64,000 nucleotides of DNA from positions 14,728,282 through 14,792,281 of the forward strand of contig CM055097.1 in NCBI GenBank assembly GCA_029204225.1, written 5' to 3'. Of this stretch, positions 55,434 through 64,000 are shown piece by piece (within the stretch, counting starts at the first letter, position 1; each line of letters begins with the position of its first letter). The position numbers were made by a program, and so were the translations under genes. Below the pieces are notes generated by a model, which made no database searches, had not been told where the DNA came from, and saw only the letters and a list, made by a program, of their open reading frames with translations. The DNA comes from Diphasiastrum complanatum. Taxonomy: Eukaryota; Streptophyta; Lycopodiopsida; Lycopodiales; Lycopodiaceae.

Positions 55434-57124
55434 TTTGAGTTTGAAGTATCTACGTGACATCCAGAAGTTCTTGGCTCGAACATAACTAGTGTTTGGAGTG
55501 ATCAAAATAGTGTCCCTAGTTGAACTTGAGTTGCTGTTTTTAAATACTATTTGTAGATTTATTACATTAAACATTGGATACAATAGCGTGCCTTTCACTC
55601 GAACCTGGTTCGAGTTGTGAATCAAAACATGCTAGTATTACTAAAAAAAAATGTAACATCAATTAAGGATGTTATTGGAAGGAAATGAATGTACTATATC
55701 CCATATTTTGAGGTGCTTAGCTGGTTCAACGACTCGAGATTCCTAATCTGGATCGAGGAATGAACAAGAGAATTTGATGCCTCCTAATTCGAAATAGGCT
55801 TGAGATGACTATTCATGTGGCTTTCTGATATCTTTCTATCACTAACATGACTAAAAGATTATGTTAAATGAACATTTTTTTATTTATTTTAGTATGTGTG
55901 GATTTTATTCTTTAAGATCCAATTATATTTATATTGAAATCTCACATTAGGTAGGTAACTACTCACAATATCAAACAGAATGTATAATTACCATGAATGA
56001 GTAATTTAATTCAATTCCTACTTCATGTTACAAATGGATGTATGTCAAAAACATGTATCTTGAACTAGTTTCAATGTAAAAAACTACACCTCTTACATTG
56101 TCAACGGTTTACTACTTAAGCCATGAAACTATCTAGCAAAGCATTACCACAAAAAATATTACTTCGAACTCGAACCAAGTTCGAGTTATAAAGTGTTAAT
56201 GTGGCATACACAAGTTCTTGGCTCAAACATAATTGGTGCTTGGAGTGATCACACCATCTATAATTGTTTCCCAACTCAAATTTAGTACAACTATTGTTGT
56301 TGCTCTTAAGTACTATGTATAGATTTTTAACATCAATCATTGACAAATATAGCATGCCTTTAACTCAAACCTGGGTCGAGTTGTGAATTAAAACTTGTTA
56401 GAATTTTAGAAACAAATATAACATCAACTGAAAATAGTCTTGACTCAAATAGGGTTCGACTTGTGAAGCGTGCATGTGGCATTCACATTTTCTCCCATCA
56501 CCACCATGATTGAAAGATTAGGAAAAATGAACTTTGTTTAATTTGTTTTAGTCCATTCATGAAGATCCTGTTCATTAAGGTCCAATGAATATTTATATTA
56601 AAACCTCACATTAGGTAAGAACTATTCATTATATCAAGCAAAATGTATGAATACCATGATTGAGTAATTCTACTCAATCCCTAATTCAAGTTGTGGAGGG
56701 ATGTGTATCTAGTTTCGGTGTAAAAGCTACCCTCTTAGGAGAAAGACATTATCATCAAGATAGGGATTAGGAGTACTTACAACTATGAATCGAGCTTGCA
56801 AGCATTACTAAAAAAAATGTTATTCCAAACTCGAACCAGGTTCGAGTTTTGAAGTGTTTATGTCACTCATTCACAAGTTCTTGGCTCAAACATAATTGGT
56901 GTTTGGAGTGATCAGCCATGTATAAGTTTCCTCCCAACTCAGACCTAGTAGAACTTGTATTGCTGCTTTTAAATACCATTTATGATTTTTGGCATCAATC
57001 ATTGGCAAAAATAGTCTACCTTTAACTCGAACCTGGTTCGAGTTGTTAATTAAAGCTTGCTGGTATTACTAGAAAAAAATGTGACATCAACTACGATAGT
57101 CCTAACTCGAACCAAGTTCGAGTT
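55434..57124. repeat. ~660-bp tandem repeat with palindromes, D2 copy
   Basis: About 2.5 units. Perfect palindromes (AACTCGAAC, 3 bases, GTTCGAGTT) at 56,167-56,187, 56,828-56,848, 57,024-57,044 and 57,104-57,124, with a nearly perfect one at 55,597-55,615. Spacers are CAA, CAG or CTG. Unit length is 661 from 56,167 to 56,828. D2 has ~512 bases (55,580-56,091) that are missing in D1. Confidence 0.87.
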
Positions 57125-57288
57125 TTGACGTGTTTATGTGGCATTCATTTTCTTCCATCACAGACATTAGGGGAACTCTTGAATCCAAAAGGGCCTTTTG
57201 TAAAAATGCATTTCTTGACTTTTCAAAGGTTTTATGTCCACATGGCCCAATGGTGTGTTTCCATGTGTGCTAGAACGTAATGGTGGTA

Positions 57289-58498
57289 GCCCAACTTCAA
57301 TTTCGGGGAGCCACTTATGAGATAAACCAATCACACTAAAACTCAAAGTGAAGTGGGTGGGAAACCCGAGGCCATGTCCTCACACATATGTCGTCTCGTC
57401 GTGTCGTGCCTCGCCATCGGAAGGCAGGTGGAGTGAGCACATGTGGAGGAGGAAAATAGAATGCTTCTAGTAAAAGAAGTGCAGCATCTCTTTACACCAT
57501 TACGTAGATCATAAAAAATTGCACACCTTTTCTTTTTGGATCACTTCAATCTGACGCACGGTTAAAAAGCTATGGCAGTTTGAAAATTCATATCCTACTT
57601 GATATCGAAGCCGAGCGACCAATGACCGGTTCACATTGAACATAATGCTCTAGTCGTGTGGCTAAGATATTGTAGTATCTGTTTACACCATTGTGTAGAT
57701 CATGAAAAACTGCACACTTTTTCTTTTTGGATCACTTCAATCCGACACACGGTTAAAAAGTTATGGCCATCTGAAGATTCATACCCTCCTTGATATCGGA
57801 GCCGAGTGACCCATGGCCTCTTATCACTGAACATAATGCTCTGGTTGCGCAGCTCCGGTATCGCAGCCACGCAACCAGAGCATTATGTTCAGTGAGAAAA
57901 GGTCATGGGTCGCGTGGCTGCGATATTGGAGCTACGCGACCAGAGCATTATGTTCAGTGAGAAGAGGCCATGGGTCGCTCGGCTCCGATATCAAGGAGGG
58001 TATGAATCTTCAGATGGCCATAACTTTTTAACCGTGTGCTGGATTGAAGTGATCCAAAAAGAAAAAGTGTGCAATTTTTCATGATCTACGCAATCACGTA
58101 AATAGATGCTACAATATCTCAGCCATGCGACCAGAGCATTATGTTCAGTGTGAACAGGTCATTGGTCGCTCGGCTCCGATATCAGGTAGGGTATGAATCT
58201 TCAAACTGCCATAACTTTTTAACCATGCGTCAGATTGAAGTGAACCTAAAAGAAAAAGTTTGCAATTTCTCATGATCTACGTATTGGCGTAAAGATATGC
58301 TACACTTATTTTACTAGATGCAATCTATTTTCCTCCTCCACATGTGCTCACTCCACCTGCCTTCCGCATGTGGCGAGGCACGACGCGACACGATGACATA
58401 TGCACGAGGACACGGCCTTGGGTTTCCCAGCCTTTTAATTTTGAATTTTAGTGTCATTGGTTTATCTCAGAAGTGGCTGCCCGAAATTGAAGTTGGGC
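57289..58498. repeat. Fold-back element, complete (D2)
   Basis: A 1.21-kb near-palindrome from GCCCAACTTCAATTTCGGG to its reverse complement CCGAAATTGAAGTTGGGC. Each arm carries a ~95-base end domain and two ~187-base modules (57,485 and 57,671 on the left), inverted on the right, so the order is four modules pointing inwards. The centre has further small palindromes around GCAGCCACGC. No ORF for a transposase. Flanks outside the arms are unrelated, and no target duplication was found. Confidence 0.9.
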
Positions 58499-59700
58499 AG
58501 TCTAATGAAGTTCTCTCTCTACATTCTTAAAGGGCCCATATCGAGTCCGAAGTTTCCCTAATGCATGATTTAGAGGTTGAAGTGTTACCATCCATACGTG
58601 TCAATTCTATAATACATAGATGCTTCAAACAAACACTTTAAATTCCAGTACTAAAAGATGTAAATATTGATATATGCCTTTTTAGCATCCATTAATTACA
58701 ACAACAACCTGAGTCCTGGTTCAAGTTGCTAACTTAAAACTACTTCAATGCATGATTGTGAATGTGAACTTAGATAGTTTCTCCTAGCCCAACCCAACAA
58801 GATTGTATTCTGAAATGCATATACACAAGTTCTTATTGCTCACACAAATTAGAGTCATTATTGGCAAAGCATAGATGATTGAATAGAGCCAAGTGCTAGT
58901 GTGATTCTCTTCACTTGAACCAAGCTTTTTTAGCATCCATTAATTACAACTCAAACTTGGTTCGAGTTGCCACCTCAAATCTAGTACAAGTCATGAATTG
59001 TGAACATAACTTGGGTAGGTTCTTCTAGCACAAAGCAGTAAGTTTTTGTTGTGACGTCGAAATAAACAAGTCACCAAAGTCAAACCACATTCGGGCTATA
59101 AGCACATTGCCTTTGGTAGTGAATGTTGCCATGATATTCAAATAATATTCAAATGAAGACATCAAAAGTTGAACCAAGTTTGAGGTGTTTGAAAATCATA
59201 GATGATAGGATCATTCCAAAACTATAAATCTTTTGAGTGAATCTAATTTGAACTATTCCTGCTGGTACCACGTCCTAACCAAATTGAGTCAAGTTTTTCT
59301 TCTATGCAAGTTAGTAGAAGTTTTCTAATATAATGTATGTACTAGTGTTTGCTCAAATCGCAGTTCAAACCAAGTCGAGGGTTTGAACTGCTAAAACTGC
59401 TATTTCCATGGATGGGCCCAAGGAGAGAAATAACATGTTATCTAAAGTGTATTGAAAAGAAGAAAAGATGGGAGAAGAGGAGAGGGAGTGAGATCTAAGA
59501 TCCATCAATAAATCTAGTATCTACTAGTAGGCTGTTAATACTAACATCATTGAGGAGTTGGGACTCAGGAGGCAATGACATTCGGGGGATTTAAAAGAGA
59601 TAATATTGTTGTTTTGTAATTTGTAAATTTTCAGCAGACCCTCAGAGGCCTTCAATCTAGTACCAATAAATCCAGCGTCCAAAGTCTACAATGATTCAAT
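58499..59700 (+). other. Spacer between fold-back and G-B LTR
   Basis: Counterpart of D1 14,961-16,158 in reverse orientation. Non-coding, with decayed CTCGAACC-type palindromes. Confidence 0.7.
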
Positions 59701-59704
59701 GATT

Positions 59705-60405
59705 ATGTTATCTTTATGTAATATAGACATCCTCGAATCCCAACTTAGCTTGATATAGGGTTATTACTAAGTTTATGTATTAAGAATCATGATTTGTCCT
59801 AAAAGAGAATCAAATTTCATTAAAAATACAAAAATCCTAAAACCAATTCGAATGGTTCAAAGGTTCGATCTGATTCAAAAGCGGTTTACACCATCAAACC
59901 AGCCGGTTTGAACCGAATATGTAAACATTGGTATGTATCATGCTTGTCATATCTAAAAAAGTAAGTTAGTAGACACTTATGGAAGACCCTCCTTGCCATA
60001 AAAGGAGAGGTATTTGCATTGTAAACGACACTTTTGAGATTAAGCTATCTTGCTCTCTATTTTGGAGAATTATCATTCTATTTCGTTTGTGTTCCCTTTG
60101 AAAAGGTGTATAGCTTGAGGGAAGGTGCTCGGGCCTCCTCTTGCCTCATTTTCATCGGTTTTATTGTGGCATGTTCATTATTGCTTATTTGCTTAGTATT
60201 TGCCGCAATCTCATTTTATTACCCTTTGGGTGTTAATCTAGGATTTAGTCTAATCACCTTGCTAGTTGGGTAAGCCTTAGTAAGGTTTTGTATTTTGTCA
60301 TCTTAGTTAATTTCATTTCTATTGAAAGCGGATGATCCTCTCTATACTACACCACATTCGGAGTAGATCTAGCCAAACATTAACAAACCAGATTTACTTC
60401 CAACA
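59705..60405 (+). repeat. LTR of G-B, D2 copy
   Basis: Same 701-base length as 17,330-18,030. Followed by the PBS TGGCATCGTTGCCG at 60,407-60,420. Confidence 0.6.
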
Positions 60406-60420
60406 TTGGCATCGTTGCCG

Positions 60421-61261
60421 CTTTTTAAGTATTTTTTACCTAGCTTCTTCTCCTTTTTCTTTTTGTTTTTTTTGCTTCCGTGTTGTATGTTTGCTTGTGT
60501 GCTTGTCTCTATCTACCAACAAACAACACGCGTCGTCTCTCCAGGTCCTACACGAGCTGCGAAGCAACTTCTTCAACCGGGGGGAAGCAACAAAAGAGTC
60601 AACTTGGGCATTTTCTTCAACAGAAGTGACCCAAGTGACCTTTTTCACATCCAAAAAGGCATATCAGAATTTGCCAGCCTATTCGCAGCCGTAACAGACC
60701 CTGATCTTTCATTTTATCACCTCCACAAATTCTGACAATGATCGAATTTTGAGAAAACAGCTTGATATACTGTCAAAATCCCTTATTTCTCACCCAAATC
60801 TTTGTCCTAGAATTCGCCGACTTCACTGAGGCTAGATCTCATTAAGATCAGTCCTCCAGCAGCTCCGCGAATTCTATCTCGGAGATTTTGCCCGTTTACA
60901 GTCAGAACATCACATTTTTTTTTTCATATTCTCTATCTGCCAGTCAAACCTCTTTGTTAGAATTCGCCATCTAGCCTAAGAATTCGTTCTCAAAGAGCAC
61001 GATTTCTCTGTCCTATCCGCGAATTCTGAAACTCCAATTTTTTTCCAGAAAATCTAAAATAATCACTATTTTGACATTCAAAACTCCTTTTCAGAATTTG
61101 CGAGTATTACAGTTAGATTTATCTGCCTCTCCACGATTTCTCAGCCTGTCCGCGAATTCTATTACGATCAGACAGACATGTTTTGTCCTACACTATCCAT
61201 TCTGCAAGCAAACTGCCCTTTTACCAAGTACAGTACTGTCTTGCTCATCTATATTCTGCAT
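60421..61261 (+). other. G-B leader with GAATTCGC motifs, D2 copy
   Basis: Near-identical to 18,046-18,885, motifs conserved. Confidence 0.7.
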
Positions 61262-61452
61262 CATGTCTCGTGACTGTGCTGAATCTTCTAATCTGACTCC
61301 TCCACGACTAGAATGAAGAATTCCACGTATGGATGCACCAAAGTACGATGGCAAATCTGACCCAGTCCGATTTCTCCAAGACTTTGATAATGCATGCCGT
61401 TTTTATGGAGATACCTCTGAAACTGAAAAGCTTCGTCTATTTTTCATGGTAC
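61262..61452 (+). pseudogene. G-B gag start, D2 copy, cut by G3
   Basis: After MSRDCAESSNLT and a stop, 61,329 onward reads MDAPKYDGKSDPVRFLQDFD and NACRFYGDTSETEKLRLFFM, a gypsy Gag N-terminus without the internal stop seen in D1. The G3 LTR begins at 61,453, at the same point as G1 in D1. Confidence 0.72.
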
Positions 61453-62305
61453 TGTTGTGCCCTGTAAGACTCAAAGGGGTGACACTCTCTAAGGTCCCAG
61501 AGCAAGTTAGAACGTCAAGGACTGAGCCTCCGACCTGTGGTGAGCCAGTCAAGTAGTCACAAGTCATGAGCTAGCTCTGGACCTCGAGTCATGGCCTAGT
61601 CAGGAAAGCAAGTTGATTCGGCCGCCGGGACGGCTCCCGGGACCCATGTCCAGGAGCCAGACTGATTCTACCAGGCTTGCCAGGCTTAATCTAAGTCCTA
61701 AAAAGCGTGCTTTACCAGAAAGCACTATGTTTCAAACTAGAGGGGGTGCACCGAATCACAGCGAAACTATAGGGGGAGTCCGACAGATAGAAACTTGGGC
61801 AGCTCAACCAGCGTCAGGAATCCAGTCGCCAAGTCTCTGCTCCCTCTACCAGCACGAGCCAAGCACAATGCCCAGCACGTGTTGGTGGCCCTGAGACTGG
61901 TCAGTCTATGTATGAATGTAACCTCTTCCAAATCTAATAAAGTTGATCCTTGGGGATAATTACCATTTTGGTTTCCCCTCCGGGACTGGTCCAAGTGGAA
62001 GGACCCTTGGCGCCTAAGGGTCTCTGTCATCGACATGGGGTCGCTATGCCAATTGGTCAGTTTGGCGACTACTATGCCTTGGGTTTCATGTGTGGCTTGT
62101 CTTTGCCTTTGGTTACCTTTTGGAGACGGATTCTGAGTTGGCTTTCGGGTTGGTTGGGATTCTAGTTTTCTTAAGTCTGAATGGTCAAGCTTGTTACGTT
62201 TCTGAGTTGGCTTTTACGTAAGTGCATGATGGATGAATGTTAGACTTAGGCGCGTGTTGGGAAAACCGCTCAAGTCCCAGCGCCCTTTGAGATGCCGGCG
62301 CAACA
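61453..62305 (+). repeat. LTR of G3 (D2 copy of G1)
   Basis: 853 bases, TGTTG...CAACA. It shares with LTR1 of G1 the insertion point and the shortened 5' end, so the insertion predates the duplication. PBS TGGTATCAGAGCC follows at 62,308-62,320. Confidence 0.87.
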
Positions 62306-63136
62306 TGTGGTATCAGAGCCGACTAGCCGGTCAGCTACACAAGTCTCACAGGGATGGCCACATTTTGGGATTTGTCAGGGCCACCGTTGCGCAAGGTGCT
62401 GCCCACAATGTAAGCACAGGTGCGTCCACGGTCAGGGTGGTCGGCAGAACGAGGGTCTTGATGAGTCGAAGTGCTGCCCTCGAGGTGTAAGCACGGTCAA
62501 TTCTTGCGGTTCGGGCCTAGCGATGTCTGCACGTAGGACGGTTGAGGCAAAGTGCTGCCTAGGTAGGTGAAAGCACGGTCTGTACCTTCTGGGGTGCGGG
62601 GCGACACATTTGAACTGTACGGGCTAACCATTGATACAGAGATGCTGCTCGAATTCGGGTGTAAAGCACGGATTGGTAGCTGCCGGTGCGGGATAGCTGC
62701 TGATCGTTTAGCTATAAGGGCTATCGACCAAAAAGTGGTGGGGCGTGACTGAGGCAATGTGCTGCTTAATGGTGAAAGCATGGATGGTTGGATGGATGTT
62801 TCCTCGTGGGCTAATTGTGTGATAGATTTGTGTGGGCGCGGCTAGGCAAAGGTCCTACGTCCGGTCTCAGGGGGGTTTGTGGCTTGAGAGAGATCCTCTG
62901 TGTTTGCTTTGGTTGGTATGTTCCGTTTGTTGTGTGCTTGCTTGGACACAAATGACTTGGTTCCTACTTGGCCCTCAGGTGATGTGGGCGTGCTAAGTTT
63001 GAGGAGGGGATATTTTCATTGAAGCTGATTTAATAAAGAAGAAAAGAGAGTTGTGGGGCTCGGCCGACAGAAGGGAGAGTTTAAAATATAAAAAGGATTG
63101 AGGCGATAATCTGTTGGAAGTACACCTCTGACTATA
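62306..63136 (+). other. G3 leader with hairpin array
   Basis: Counterpart of 19,944-20,753, with the repeated GTGCTGCC...AAGCAC pattern. No ORF. Confidence 0.65.
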
Positions 63137-64000
63137 ATGGAGGGCCATCTTGAAGAGTTACGAGCATTGACGGACGGAGAAGAGCTGGCTCGAGAATACA
63201 GCTCTCGCATGCATCGAGATGGCACCAGGTCCAAGTCGAGAAAGAAAGAGCGTATGCACTCCACAGTGGCGCCTCTCCAAGAAGAGATGGGTGGCCCTTC
63301 TGAACCTACACCAAGATACGAACCCTTGCCAGAGGCGCAACAGGATCTCTTTGAAGTGAAGATGCGGCAATACTTATCAAGCGCAATGACGGCTATGCTT
63401 AGCGAGGTGAAGAAGGACAGAGAAACAGAAAGGAAAGAATGGCAAACATCCTTGCGAACCATGAACCTTACTCAATCTAACCTTGCTAGAGAAATGAGAG
63501 ACGAGCTAACACAGCTCGAAGCCAGGTTTGAAGAGTTGGAAGCAACTAGGGGGAATGCAGTGGCGCCTCCTCCACAGATACCAAGAGAACCACAAGCGCG
63601 AAACACGGAAGTCCCAAGGAAGACTGCCAAAGTGAAAGCACGACCTACATTTAAAGGAGAACGTGACATTCGAGTTGTGGAAGATTGGTTGTTTCACATG
63701 GACCATTACTTCCGTCTGATGAACACTGCTGAGGAAGAAAGAACTGACTTGGCATTAGCATATTTTGAGGGCTACACTACAAACTGGTACCAGATGGCAG
63801 AAATGCATTTTCAGACATGGGACACATTCAAAGCCGCATTATGAGAGGAGTTCATACCGAAGGATTCACACATGAGATTGAGGACAGAATTATCGGGGCT
63901 CAAACAGAAAGGGTCATTGCGAGAGTACCTCAATAAATTCAGATAGAGTGTATGGGTTATTGAAGATATGTCCGAGGCGGACAAAACTCATTACCTATTG
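63137..64000 (+). pseudogene. G3 gag, best preserved copy, cut by window edge
   Basis: Open for 235 residues to 63,844 (MEGHLEELRALTDGEELARE ...). It has a basic segment SKSRKKER, a coiled-coil-like stretch EMRDELTQLEARFEELEA and the Gag core FKGERDIRVVEDWLFHMDHY, AYFEGYTTNWYQMAEMHFQTW. It keeps CAG where G1 and G2 have TAG, and is in one frame where G1 shifts. A one-base difference near 63,838 then ends the frame, and the TAG at 63,944 is shared with G1 and G2. The rest lies outside the window. Confidence 0.88.

Noticed and set aside
55597-57124. tRNA genes suggested by GGTTCGA in the palindromes
   Set aside because: B-box-like word only; no A box, no cloverleaf, and the word is fully explained by the palindrome.

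Overview
This is a nuclear window from a land plant. It is AT-rich, densely packed with decayed Ty1/copia and Ty3/gypsy LTR retrotransposons primed by plant-type tRNAs (initiator Met and, for one family, Asp). It also carries one clearly intact, intron-containing plant gene, a cinnamyl-alcohol-dehydrogenase-like gene (CAD1-like) at 35.2-37.3 kb. I see no bacterial, organellar or viral genome. The taxonomic group below land plant cannot be fixed from the sequence. All coordinates were read by eye, and boundaries given as approximate may be off by some tens of bases.

Layout. 0-1.6 kb: end of a copia LTR/leader, a CT microsatellite and a GCATG-rich minisatellite. 1.6-7.5 kb: a full-boundary copia element (C1) with both LTRs, PBS, PPT and a TACCT target duplication, but a frameshifted and partly deleted reading frame. 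9.1-10.2 kb: a second copia gag-protease fragment (C2). 10.24-21.62 kb (D1) and 51.55-64.0 kb (D2, running off the window): two direct copies of one large segmental duplication. Each holds a copia LTR and gag interrupted by an antisense copia piece, a ~660-bp tandem repeat built round palindromes, a 1.2-kb fold-back element, a gypsy LTR with a tRNA-Asp-like PBS (family G-B), and inside that element's gag an inserted gypsy of another family (G1/G3). D1 differs from D2 by a 2.36-kb inversion, two microhomology deletions and many C-to-T changes.

19.1-26.2 kb: G1 and G2, a tandem array sharing one LTR, of a gypsy family with gag and protease but no reverse transcriptase or integrase. 26.2-33.4 kb: a mosaic of copia and gypsy fragments, with two copia/gypsy chimeric junctions (about 26,183 and 31,287). 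35.2-37.3 kb: the CAD-like gene, six coding exons that splice in frame to 354 residues. 38.2-39.1 kb: antisense copia RT-RNase H. 39.2-41.9 kb: a G-box cluster followed by coding-like, intron-containing segments of an unrecognised gene. 42-46 kb: mostly non-coding, with small repeats and a hairpin. 46.1-50.05 kb (minus strand): 3' half of a G-B gypsy (RNase H, integrase) followed by a spacer rich in AATTCGC motifs, a TATA box and an unusual post-integrase ORF ('ORF3'). The C-terminal half of the same ORF reappears at 31.3-32.6 kb. 50.05-51.4 kb: GC-rich block, copia LTR and RNase H (minus strand), GA microsatellite.

The retroelements are remnants, and only the CAD-like gene looks functional. 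The most unusual structures are the G-B post-integrase ORF with its own TATA box, the palindrome-bearing tandem repeat, the four-module fold-back element, and the inversion between duplicate copies with one breakpoint inside that fold-back.
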